A stretch of 64,000 nt of DNA from Isoetes taiwanensis (taxonomy: Eukaryota > Streptophyta > Lycopodiopsida > Isoetales > Isoetaceae), in contig JAJEKV010000005.1 of assembly GCA_021234155.1 (NCBI GenBank), positions 1,749,294 to 1,813,293 of the forward strand, read 5' to 3'. Below are positions 25,273 through 35,868 of this stretch, piece by piece. Below the pieces are notes generated by a model. It was given only the letters and a program-made list of their open reading frames with translations. It made no database searches and was not told the origin of the DNA. How positions within the stretch are numbered: position 1 is the stretch's first letter; every line of letters begins with the position of its first letter. Both the position numbers and the translations under genes were made by a program.

Positions 25273-27078
25273 CCGCGGACGCCCCTACTCGCATACGGTG
25301 CCCCCTCACCGTGATACAAACAGAGTTCATCCCCCATACCAGCTCCATGCTAATACAGGGCCCTCCACATGACACCGCAAACCGCGGACGGGTTCCAAAG
25401 TGGGAAGAGTGGAAGGGTCATTGCACCCCGCCTCCCTCGTGGCCTACCTAGTCATGGAAGCGTAAACATACATGTCAAGAGCACATACATCAACATCATA
25501 TGACCATCACGAAGGATGGTCCTCCACATATCCGCATAGACAAAGATCAAGACATCACATAGGGAATCCTACCCAAGGCTCGCACTCAAAAGGGATGACT
25601 CGACGGCTTGGGTCTCCGTGAGTTCATTGCGCATGTAATTCATGGCAATGGATTTGGCCGGCATAAGAACATGGCTTAGGGTTGTCCACTCCATCCGCCT
25701 CTCCCAAGGCATTACACTTTGCGAGATAGGTTGAAGAACTTCGGGTTGGACCGTAGTCTGCGGATCATAGCCAAAGGGGCTATAGCCAGGTTACATCTCC
25801 CCTGCACTGATGAGGCGGGTAGGGAGGTTTCTCTCCCACCGATGATCAATGCCATAGCAAAGTGCACTAGAGGACACCAACCGTCCGCATTCGACTTTAA
25901 CCCACTTGAAGGGAACTACCACCACTCACAGGTCCCGACCCCCTCGTGCCTTGCTCACACACGACCTCGGCCGAAATCCCTCGGTGGCACCGCCGCCAGC
26001 ACGGGCTTATCCCCAACGGGTGTCGAACTCATACCGTGGTGCACGCAGCCCCCGAGTATTAAGCGCTAACACACCTCCGGGTAGACTTTTACATCCCGAG
26101 AGAGCAACCGCTATGGACACAGCCACCCTTATCAACCGGTTCGCCCCTAAGAACACAACACAAAGGCTATTGCACGCAGTCGCATCTATAGTGTGCTAGA
26201 GAGGCTAATCTAGGAGCATCTACTACCAAGCTTTTAGGTCTCTACCCCTTCCCAATACAAGGAGTTCACAGAGATACATCATCCATATACATCACGAAGA
26301 ACTAAAGAACAAGATCTAATCTATATCATAGAGTTAGGTTCTTTAGTTAGAATCGCATTCTAGAGTTCTAGAGGGCTGCTATGGGCAATTTAAGAGGCTA
26401 AACCTACTGATTCGATGGCTGAAATGGGGTTTAGACTACTAAATTGCCTAAATACCTGATCCTTGAGTTCCTCCTCCCCGACCTAACTCGGCCCATCCCG
26501 GCTGAAATGCTCCTAATCAAGGAAAACTAATGATGCAGCTTCTCTCGCATGAAGTTCTGGGAGGCGGTTTTGGCTCTTGAGGCAGCCAAAAACGAGCTCT
26601 AAAACCCTAGAAACGAAAATGGGCAAGTTAGGGTTCTCCTACTTAAATAGATAAGGGGTGGTTAGGGTTTCCACCATCCCCTTTAGGCATGTGGGATAAT
26701 TGGGAAAAGGGCCCACTTGCCTTTAAGGGCTAGGTGGCCAAATGTGCCCACATGGAAATGTGTGCACCCAAATGTGCTCACATGGAAATGTGTGCACATT
26801 AATGAATGTGTACATTGGAAAATGTGCACATTAATTGCACCTATGGGTATGGCCCACTTGGCATCAAGTGGCCACATGGAAATGTGTGCCCACATTAATG
26901 TGTACATTGGAAAATGTGCACATTAATACTAATGCACATTCTTAGCAAGTTGCCCCCTAGGGGCTACCCACTTTGGCTACATCGCTGGCGCACATCGCCA
27001 CCGGTGGGGTAGTGTGCGGACGTGGCGATGGCGATTAAATATACGCCCCGAGCCGCGATATCGCGGCCGAACGTCACA
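25273..27078 (-). repeat. 5' LTR of element B
   Basis: A 1.8-kb LTR whose minus strand starts TGTGACGTTC at 27078 and ends next to the primer site. It is flanked outside by ATTCC (27079-27083). The internal short-repeat block lies at 26739-26935. Confidence 0.93.
26739..26935 (-). repeat. AATGTGCACATT-type short repeats inside the B LTR
   Basis: Alternating units of ACATGGAAATGTGTGCAC and ACATTGGAAAATGTGCAC repeated several times with partial dyad symmetry. Equivalent blocks lie at 4130-4320 and 16608-16800. They lie within the first 350 bp of the LTR, in what would be the U3 promoter part, so an enhancer role is possible but only inferred. Confidence 0.75.
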
Positions 27079-27515
27079 ATTCCTTACGCCACAATGAACT
27101 GCGAACCATAGGCATGATAGGTTCCTTGTAGATAAATTTTCTTTTATTTTCTTTATAGGGGGTGGACCCTTCAACCACAACCTATTTATTTTATCTATAT
27201 AAACTGGTATATTACCATGTGCAGGCCAGTGAGCAGTACGTGACTTGTCCATGTTCGGGGGTTGCTGATGACCCGATTTCTTCGCTTTATGTTATCTACA
27301 TGTTCTGTTTGTTGTTAATCTTGGACTTTGGTCCTTGCACTTTTTCATTATGATAAGTATGTGAATTGCACTTTTGATGCTTAAACTGTTGTGAACATGA
27401 AACCTTTAATATATTACCTTCTGAAATAAGGAACTTCCTTCCTTCAGAGTGTCATTTATTATAAGTGTAGCTAACCCCAATGCTGAGGACAGCATTATTT
27501 CTAAGGAGGGGAGAA
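27079..27515 (+). mobile_element. 3' tail of element A after the B insertion, with polypurine tract
   Basis: Begins with the right copy of ATTCC (27079-27083) and continues to CTAAGGAGGGGAGAA (27501-27515), the polypurine tract of A. The preceding AATGCTGAGGACAGCATTA closely matches the minus strand next to the polypurine tract of element D (near 52560), so A and D are related. No coding. Confidence 0.82.
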
Positions 27516-29141
27516 TGTGACGTTCCAAGTATTTATACGGTATAAGTATAAATATGTTGACACGTCACCAAGGTTACATACGCCACATGGGTGTATGGGA
27601 ACCTAGGTGGTTCACGTAAAAGGGATTAAATTAGCTATGCTAATTTAATTATTAACAATAATAACCTATAACTAAGGAACTAATATTTAAAAACCATAAT
27701 TAAGTTAACTATGGTTTGGGAAGGCCATCACGGGCCACCCTCGATTGGTTAGCATGATAATGCTAATTGGGATCAATAGGGTGGATCACCACCCCCATAT
27801 CACCCACAACTCACCTTGAGCAGCAGGAAGCGCCACCCTTGTGACCGAGCCGAAATGCCACCTTGAGCAATTGACGCCACCCTCTTACACAAGTCGAACA
27901 CCAAGACCAAGAAGATGGAGATCCCCAATGACAACGGGGTCGAAAAAAACACGTGGGTGGCTAGTGTAGTTGTGAATTCTAGGATAGCCTGCTGGGCACC
28001 CGCTTGGGTTGTTAGTCCGTTTCTCTCTGTGTTTACTCAGAGGAACTAACCCTTGGTTGTAAAGGTAAGTTCTCTTTATATTCTCGATTCGTGTTTTGCT
28101 TGTAATGGATGGATTGATGGTTGTTAGCCTAGTGTTACCTCGAAATGGGGAATTAAGGGGGTAGAGACCTCTCGAGGCTAATTATTGTAGTATGCTCCTA
28201 GATAGAGCCCCGTATATCCCGCAAATGCGGCCTCAGGCAACAAGAGCCCACCGGGTCATAGATGCTATGGTACCGCTTAGCACCGCACAAGGAACACGCA
28301 GGTGAAGTGGAGGTGGGGTCTTGCACCTAACATAAAAGGCTCCTCGGACTCCTATAGCGAGCTGACCCGAGCAGTGGCCACGTGAGGGCCGGGTATGGGT
28401 CCGACACTCCCCGGGTGTAGAGGTGTGATCCGTATGGAGCACCTTGCACTTTTGAGTAGATTTAGGGCGAGTAAGTCGGCACGGATGTGAGGGTCGCCGA
28501 TGCGCACGTGTTCTCTAGCTCGCCCATGGAGCCACACCGTGATTACGAAGGGGACGCTTCCCGACCTGCCTCATCGGACCGGGACTTCATGAACCCCTGA
28601 GTAGGCTCAGCCAGGTGATGCCTCGAGCCCGCCTCCTGGAAGGCTATAGCGACGCCATAGCGCGAATTGACCCATCCGGCAAGTGTGCAATGGGAGGGGG
28701 GATGGAGTGGACAACCCTAGCCAATGTTCTATGCCAGCCAACGCCATGTCAAGATTCGGTCCGCGCTGATCTCTTTGAGGCCTAGCCGCCGGTCGATCCT
28801 CACTGGAGTCTGAACCGGGTAGAACCATGGGTTTGAGGTGTTTTCCTAGGTTTAGATGCATATTCTTTGCCGCTGGTATTTGATGGATGCGCCACCCTTC
28901 GTGGTGGTTATTTATATGTGATTTATGCCGTGTGCTAACCCCGGTATTCACGCCCGCTGACGTAGGGAGCCCCATTGAAGGCGCAATTTAATGACCCTTT
29001 CGGTGTCCTTCTTCCCGGCCTCCCATTATAGATGGCCCTAATAGACGGAGGGTTCCTACTCATGGCGAAGTTGGTCGCCATGGGAGGGGAAAGTCCCCGC
29101 ATGTATACCACGGGTCGTATATGTTCAAAGGAGCCGCCACA
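27516..29141 (+). repeat. 3' LTR of element A
   Basis: Starts TGTGACGTTCCAAG directly after the polypurine tract. It ends at about 29141 in GAGCCGCCACA, comparable with the CGTCACA/CCACA ends of the B and D LTRs. Internal blocks such as GAGACCTCTCGAGGCTAA resemble, in reverse, parts of the B LTR. The right boundary is less certain than the left because no matching 5' LTR is present. Confidence 0.75.
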
Positions 29142-32090
29142 ACCACCGCCACGCTTTTTTTTTCTTTATAGTAGCCACCTGCTCTCTTGTACTTCCCCAG
29201 AATTTAAATGTTAAAAACACGCACTAAGTGGAAGTTAAGAGATGGAATTTCTAAGTTACCGTGAATATGATTCCTCCGATCTCAAGGATTGACTTATTTG
29301 TTTCGGGCTGCCTATACTCGCTGCTCCTTCAACGCATAAATTCTTTTTCACGGTACTCAACATTCTTCTTCTCAAATTCACCGCTTAAGGCCTGGTTAGT
29401 CCCTCTTTTCTCCTTACATGGACTCAGTGATCAACTTTTGCTTTTCATACTAGGTGATGATGCAAGATCACTTAGTTCTTGTCCATGATATGGCCTCTCC
29501 TGCATATGTTCTTTATCCCAAAACACTTTAAATATTGTAAGGACTAAGAATTCACTTATTGACCTTTCCATTTTTCTATAAGCTACCTGGTGGAAGTGAC
29601 ATTGTGGCCAAATCTTCGTCTCTTCAAGATAAATGTCATTCTCAACTTCAAAACATGCTTCACTCTTAATATCAGCTAAAACTTTTTAACCTTTGGTGTT
29701 CGAATCAAAACCCTCAGTAACAATTTCATAACCTCGCACCTCCATCATAACCTCGCATGTCATTTTAAACATGCATATAACCTCAACTCATACAAAGAAA
29801 GATATTACCTTCTTTGACATTATTTTCGCAATGACTAACGCCGCCTTTTGTGTTCTTCTTCAACAAATCAATCAGCACTCAAACGTCTTGGCAACAAATT
29901 GTTTTCCTTGGCGAGGACATGGATGTTGGAGTAAAGGCAGCCATTGCAAATCCTCCATTCCTATCTGCTCCACATGCATAAACATTCCTCAATATAAGGT
30001 ATGATCATTTCAAACTTATCATAAATGTACAACCAACCATCACAAGACTCTATCATTGTGTTCATTTGCACTCTTTTTCGTCCGCTCGCACCAAGTAGAG
30101 ATATCCATGTCATTGATATCTTGTGCTCACAATGGATCTCGCAAAGATTCTTCCGATACACTACAATAATGCAGACATACATGGTTAAATAGTTAAAAGA
30201 AAATGAGGCAAAAGAGTGATAATGTTCAACTACACCAAATGCACAAGACAACAAGGGAGATGATAATCGCATGCATGCATTCTCAACAATGGTAGGTAGA
30301 AGCATGCCATCTGCTTTCAATGATTCAGGACAAAATGGGCACGCTTCGCTCAATTCAATAATACTATCCTTCGTATATTACTCATAACTATTGCTCCCCT
30401 CGCGGGTAAATGAGGATCCAAATCAAATGACCGACTCATAGTTTGTCTAGCAAGTAACATTCTTTTAAGACAAGATTTCAACTTTTTCAGCTCATCCATT
30501 GTGCCATCCCTAGAAATTTCTCGAAAGTAATGTGTCGCTATTTGCATCCTTTATGACAGTGTAATCTCGAAGTTCTTTTTCAGGGTCAATGACGACCTCA
30601 ATGCCAACCCCTTGCTATAGTGGGTAAGGTTGCAATTAATGCTTCATATCCGCCAATGTCACCCTCCAAGTGTGCTTGTTTATCGCCAAGGCCTTTGATT
30701 TTGTCAGGCTTAAGTCATTGCACCTCGCCATTCATTGACCGGCTTTCCAATGCCAATCGCTAATCTTATCTTCTATCCCCGAAATCCATTCTTTTTTCAA
30801 CCCCTCGCTTGACATTGTCGTAACATGCATCCTGATTAGACAAAATTGTATATACAAACCGCAACAACAAATGAGCATTGTTTGAGTTGAAACCGCAACT
30901 AATAGCTAACCAAAACTAAAACAAACCGAAACTACCACCAACCGCAACTACTACCAACAAAAACATTCGAATCAGACTACATCTCCAACCGACATTCGAA
31001 GCTATAACTCCAACAAGAAGTTGCAACTCGAATCGCAAACCTGACACTACACTCGCAGAAATCGATGTTCGAATCAGAACTCAAAAGTAGTTTCAACTCG
31101 AATCGCAATCGCCAAAGTTGCAAATTGAACACCAAACTAGAACTCCACCAGTTCTAATCGCCAATCGCAACTATTAATGATATAAATAACTTCTAACACT
31201 AACTAAAAATAAGACTGCACTAACTAAAACTAACACCGCCACTCAAATGTCAAATGTAACTAACATGAACACGAAGCTCGTAATAAACAAATGTAAATTT
31301 AAACGTATGCAAACGACACACATAACAAACTATGAACTATGGCAACCGCCAACTTATCTATACACTCATCAAAACAAGAAAGATACATCTAAATTACCTT
31401 GTGGATTGTTGCCGGAAGTTGCTCTCGCTTAGTGTTAGATGTTACATAGGAGTCGGTGCTCTTGGAGACGATATGACTTTAGGTACGCCATTCTCCTCCT
31501 CTTCATCAATTGTAACCACATCTTCAGCATTATGACTCATTCTTTTAGTTCTTGAGGCTGAAGATGCATGCTCATAAAAGCTAAGCCAATCTACCGCCCG
31601 CCCATTACAATGTAACACAAAAGCCATCGCTAAAGCACTGAACCCGCCCGCCTAAAACTTTATCTCTCATTGAATATTTTCTTGTATAGATCCATGAACT
31701 CCTTCTTTTCTTTTCTTTCTTGTAGAAGCTTGTATCCGTAACAAGCTCTACCCTTCACTTTCTCACCCCACATCTTCCGCATCTCAATGTCATCGACCTT
31801 CTCCTCGATTTATACAAATCCTTATAGGTGATCCCTCTCTATTTGTCTCCACACGCTCGCTTATCTTCTTCCATGAACCTGAAAATAAAAAATGAAAAGC
31901 ACAATTACAAACCACAACCGACTATAATAATAAAAGCGTAAAGACTTCTTTGGGAAAATGAGTGTTCTAAACTCTTTTATGTCGCGATCATTATCATCAA
32001 GCTTTGATATGTAGCAAGTCATTGACTAATATTAGGGCCAAATTAAAAATGATACAAATGCAAGCTTTGCGTGACTTACAAATGTGCAAA
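29142..32090 (-). other. Low-copy region with possible minus-strand exons, gene not identified
   Basis: No transposon signature. Several minus-strand fragments look coding. At 30350-30547 a frame reads DGTMDELKKLKSCLKRMLLARQ. At 29961-30353 a 130-codon frame starts SEACPFCPES. At 31640-31890 an acceptor-like TTTTATTTTCAG is followed by a Lys/Glu-rich segment containing KVKGRACYGYKLLQERKE and MDLYKKIF. At 31442-31627 an acidic frame contains VVTIDEEEE. They may be exons of one or more genes or a decayed gene. I do not recognise the family. 30890-31240 is low-complexity CAACTCGAATCGCAA-like DNA. Confidence 0.4.
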
Positions 32091-32099
32091 ACTTCCCGC

Positions 32100-32851
32100 A
32101 AATGTGCACTTACCTCGTTAGCACATAGAATCGCCACGCACTTGAGCTTGATTTGAAGACGCCATTGAGTACGCTTTTGAGGTGAGGCAAGCTTTAACAA
32201 TGTCCAAAGACTCGCAAAAAAAAGAAAAACAAGTTGTTATGTGAAGACAAAGATACACGTGCATAATTTTTACCTCATTCTCGCCCTACGCCGAGCTCCA
32301 TGCTCACAAGGTCCGACATATCGACAATCGAGAGTTTGAGCAGGTCTATGCTTTTGATGGTACTAGAAGGAGTGATAGTCAAATCGCCGAGATGATAAAC
32401 CCGACGCCAGATCAACGGATTTAACCGCACTGACGGGCCGGATTTAATGGTACTGGTTGAAAGTGCCTCCACATGCACAACGTTGAAGCTCATCGGGCCG
32501 AATTTGTATAAATATCATACACTTCAGGAGCTGCACAACAAACACCAAACACCAAGGCAACTGGTCCGAAGGTAACAGAGGCTTAGAAGCCTTCCCCTTA
32601 AATAACTCGCTCACGTGATAGCATAGACTCTTCGCTTTTTTCAAGCTTGGTCGCTACCGCCGGCGATACATCAAGCCAACTATGCTTCCAATTCCATCCA
32701 TGCTTGAATGCTCGTTTAGCAGGTTCATCACATACCCAAGTGGTAAAGAGAGAAGACTTAGCAGGAGATCAACGAATTCTTTTCCTGCTTCTGCATACAG
32801 AATCCTCTTGTCGGAATTCTTGTAAAGAACAGAGATTCTTAACACTGCCAT
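32100..32851 (-). CDS. DUF674-family protein, first exons (possibly decayed)
   Basis: The minus-strand start at 32851 reads MAVLRISVLYKNSDKRILYA, then AEAGKEFVDLLLSLLSLPLG. This is the hallmark N-terminal repeat of plant DUF674 proteins, whose function is unknown. Around 32330-32470 a second conserved part reads YHLGDLTITPSSTIKSIDLL. A donor-like GAATGAG/GTAAAA falls at 32273. Exon 2 begins near 32211 and reads SLDIVKACLTSK, the next conserved block. Its acceptor reads TTTGCGAG where TTTGCAGAG is expected. Frames are broken between the blocks (32500-32650). Another donor-like GAG/GTAAGT near 32115 suggests further exons. Identity is good; intactness is uncertain. Confidence 0.75.
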
Positions 32852-34173
32852 TGTAATGTCGATTGCACGAGAAAGAACGGACTTAGCAGCGAAGAGAATT
32901 TATCCACAGGCTGGTGTAGGGGAGGTGGAGCACCAATGGACCACATAAGCCATCCTCCTGATCCTTCACTGGTCCTCCTGATCCTTCGTTGGCGAGTTAT
33001 AAGACCTCAAAAGCCCCTGTTTTGGCCCCAAATGGCCCACCGCATGCCCTGCTCCATGCAAAAAGCTCAAACGACAGCTAGGGCAAAATAGTCCTAGTTG
33101 TAAAGGTCTCGATAAAATGAGTTTGAACGCATCTCGTCCGTTCACTTTTTGCCTTCTCTATAATTTTTTTAGCAGGGTTGCCTAAGAGGCGCCTCACATG
33201 TAGATTTTGAGGCATTTCACATGAACTCAATCTGAGACGGTCGGTCGTCTTCGAACTGCTGGAACAGTTCACACTTGGAGCGGCTCAACGGCTTGACGTC
33301 CGGCAAGTTTTTGCCAGTGACACGTGAGGCGTCCCTAACCCCCACCCGATTTCCTGCATTCCTAGCTATGCCACAGGTCATGCCACGTCAGCAACATTTA
33401 ACGTAAGCCGTTAGATCTATAATTTTCCATATCTACGGTCCAGGAAAATAGAAAACTCAAAGAAATTCCATTTGTGGCGTGGCGATGGCGATGGCTGCAG
33501 AGCAGGTTGCTTCATAGCAATGGCCGCTCCATAGCAATGGATTTCTAGCGGCAGGTGGCAGGTGGCTGTAAAACAAAAACTACCCATAGCAATGGCCGGT
33601 CAAGTATTCTAACGCAATTTTTTTTTCCAGCAGAGGGATTTGCCGTGGCAAAGGAAGCAGGGTGATTTGTTGGCAAAGCAGGCAGATATGTCCTCCTTCA
33701 AATGTGTATGCTGAAGCATGTGCGTTGGATCCTTCATATCCTGCTCTTTTTACGTCCTTATGCTTGTTGGTATGCTCTGTTTCAATTCTTCAAGGCCAAA
33801 GCAGATTTGGGCTCTCTTAACATGTTGCCTCGTTCCTGAATGCTGACTTTTAGTTATTGATAATTAGATTCTTTAACACTCTTATACTTAATCGCGAATA
33901 TGACAAGTTACTTTCTAGAAATGCATTGCAAGTGATTTGCAATGGTCCATGTCAACTGCTCTCAATTTGTGTATAGGTTTTATACATTTATTCACGAGTT
34001 CGTTTCGTATCTTGCCAGGTACAGGTCCCTCTCACTTATATGGGTCTTCGAGCTGCAAAAAAGCTAGTCGATGTTGGGACTCGGATCAATTTAATCATCT
34101 CTTCTATTCGCCAGGTAACCCATTTGCCCATTATTGTAAGGACAAGTTCCATTGATTTGTTATTAATAGCCAA
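32852..34173. other. Region upstream of the DUF674-like gene, nothing further recognised
   Basis: The first 60 bp (32852-32912) are shared with 44.0 kb as the gene's 5' leader. The rest, including a stretch of GGCTGCAGAGCAGG-like short repeats near 33480-33600, has no convincing frame. The promoter of the DUF674-like gene should lie here, but I cannot point to a specific TATA box. Confidence 0.4.
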
Positions 34174-34185
34174 CTAGTAACGGGT

Positions 34186-34202
34186 GCCCGGCGTTGCCGG
34201 GC
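34186..34202 (-). other. Terminal hairpin of Helitron H1
   Basis: Seven-base-pair GC stem with a 3-base loop, 8 bases before the terminal CTAG. It probably acts as the rolling-circle termination signal (family knowledge). Confidence 0.8.
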
Positions 34203-35123
34203 ATAAATACAATTTTATGTAGACATATGTGGAATGGCTAACTATATTTGAAGGCGAACCAAGAGAGGAATGGAAGGAGCAATGCGCAAATATGCTCAAT
34301 ATTAGGCTAGCTGATTTCAACGCTTGCACATAATTCTTTTTGTTGTTAATAATCAACACATACATGTGTTGGCTTGATGGGCTTTAAAGATATTGTTGTC
34401 TAATGTTGTACGTCATGCAGATATAGATGGGCATTTAGATAAGAGGTGAGTCAAGAGAAGTTTACATTTTGTGCTTTTAACCATTATGAGGGGCATAAAT
34501 TGTGAGTAGAAGATGGAGTTTAGTCTGTTTTTGTTGATAGGAGGCGAGTTAGGAGAAGTTTACATTTTCGCTTCTAACCATTATGAAGTGGAGTTGTTTG
34601 GAGTTATTTGTTAGGGAGTTCTATTGTTTATGAGAGAGCATAAAGATGTTTTCCATGTATATCATGGAAAATGGAGTGATGTGGCATCTACCTTGCTATT
34701 CTATGAATTTTCCTAATGCCCCCAAGTGTATACTTACAAAATGTATGCATATAAACCTGAGTGCTCCATCGAGTGCTCCAATTCAAGCACCGAATGTAAC
34801 CCCAAGATAACTTGCAATATATGATTAATTGAATCTAGACTGCTAATGTTAATGTTAATTTGATTCCCCGGTTCCTCACAGGAGCTTTGATGTTGCCTAG
34901 ATGTAAAGGGAGAATTGTTTGCGTTGCAATGTGTTGTTTATGCCATAAGATGATGTACTCTTTTCAGGTTAGTTTTCTTGTGCTTTTTTACCATAGATTA
35001 GTTTTCTTGTGCTTTACCATAGACATCCTTATTTCTCCTTCACCTTGAGTTTTTCTACTTTTCCTTTAACACTCATTTGTAATGCTTAGAATTTGTTTCC
35101 TCGTGCTTTGTCAGTAGTCCCAA

Positions 35124-35326
35124 CTTGTAGGTTCTACTTTGCTTTGAATTATTTGCCATGTATGCCAAATACAGATACAAATCATGTTTCTCATCTATTG
35201 GCTTATGGAGACATTTACGCTTACATACTTGTAGGTTCTACTTGCTTTGAATTATTTGCCATGTATGCCAAATACGATACAAATCATGTTTCATCTATTG
35301 GCTTATGGAGACATTTACGCTTACAT
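35124..35326 (+). repeat. Tandem duplication, about 100 bp x 2
   Basis: Units 35124-35228 and 35229-35326 are almost identical, from CTTGTAGGTTCTACTT to TTTACGCTTACAT. Among the few differences, ATACAGATAC in unit 1 is ATACGATAC in unit 2, again the loss of A from CAG. Confidence 0.93.
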
Positions 35327-35868
35327 CTATTTCTAGGTGCTCTAGCTACCTTTATGGAAACATGCAGTAATAAGAGTTTGCACTACTTGCAACACAAATG
35401 AACTTGCAACACAATAGAGCTGGCCATATTTCCCCGCAAGAGGCCCTTCAAGGGATCACACAATACCTTTTTTTGCTGCAAATCACAAATGTAATGACAT
35501 AGGTTTCTCAAACAAATTAGCAATAACAATTGTTTTGGCTTTATAAACAACCTCGCGCCCCTTTGATTTCCAACTAAAGATTATAAATGCCAAATAATGC
35601 AAATTTTTGGAGCAATCTATCAAGCTTAGGTGGTTGTTAATGCAACAAAAGGTGTCACACTTAATCATCCAACCCACTAAACACTATGCAAATAAAAATC
35701 CAAAGCTCTATATTGTAATATCATTCGTTGCCTATGCCGTGGTAGAAGCATTACGGATCCATGCCACGGATAACGCCCCTCTATTTCCCTCGCATGTGGC
35801 ACAAAATGGAACCATCAAGCATTACGCACTGCCGTCATGCCCATCCCATATCTATACTATATATTAGA

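Larger units (their letters stand above)
15139..27078 (-). mobile_element. Element B: complete minus-strand LTR retrotransposon nested in A, no recognisable pol
   Basis: An 11.9-kb element flanked by ATTCC duplications. On the minus strand the order is 5' LTR (27078-25273), primer site TGGTATCGAGC (25272-25262), about 8.3 kb internal DNA, polypurine tract (16955-16942) and 3' LTR (16941-15139). The 3' untranslated part resembles that of element D, placing it in the same broad Ty3/gypsy group. No RT, integrase or chromodomain motifs are readable on the minus strand, so it is probably a non-autonomous large derivative mobilised by a relative such as A or D. Confidence 0.88.
10391..29141 (+). 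mobile_element. Element A, copy 2: Ty3/gypsy chromovirus interrupted by element B
   Basis: The element runs gag, protease, RT/RNase H, integrase and chromodomain (10391-15138), is interrupted by element B (15139-27078), and resumes at 27079. It then has a 3' tail, a polypurine tract at about 27504-27515 and a 3' LTR at 27516-29141. Joining across B gives a normal chromovirus layout, and the ATTCC duplication flanking B supports the join. No 5' LTR or primer site is found to the left of gag, so the left end is lost or unrecognised. Confidence 0.88.
34174..35868 (-). mobile_element. Small Helitron H1 (minus)
   Basis: On the minus strand the 3' end has a stem GCCCGGC-AAC-GCCGGGC (34202-34186), then ACCCGTTACTAG ending at 34174, followed by host T. 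This is the hairpin plus CTRR end of Helitrons, and it matches the ends of H2 and H3. The proposed 5' end is TCTAATATATAGTATAGA at 35868. It starts with TC as required, but is preceded by G instead of the usual A, so it is less certain. It encodes no Rep/helicase and would be non-autonomous. It contains a 100-bp tandem duplication (35124-35326). Confidence 0.6.

Noticed and set aside
30304-30353. RING-finger ubiquitin ligase suggested by ACPFCPESLK
   Set aside because: Only one Cys pair of the motif is present and no other RING cysteines are found nearby.
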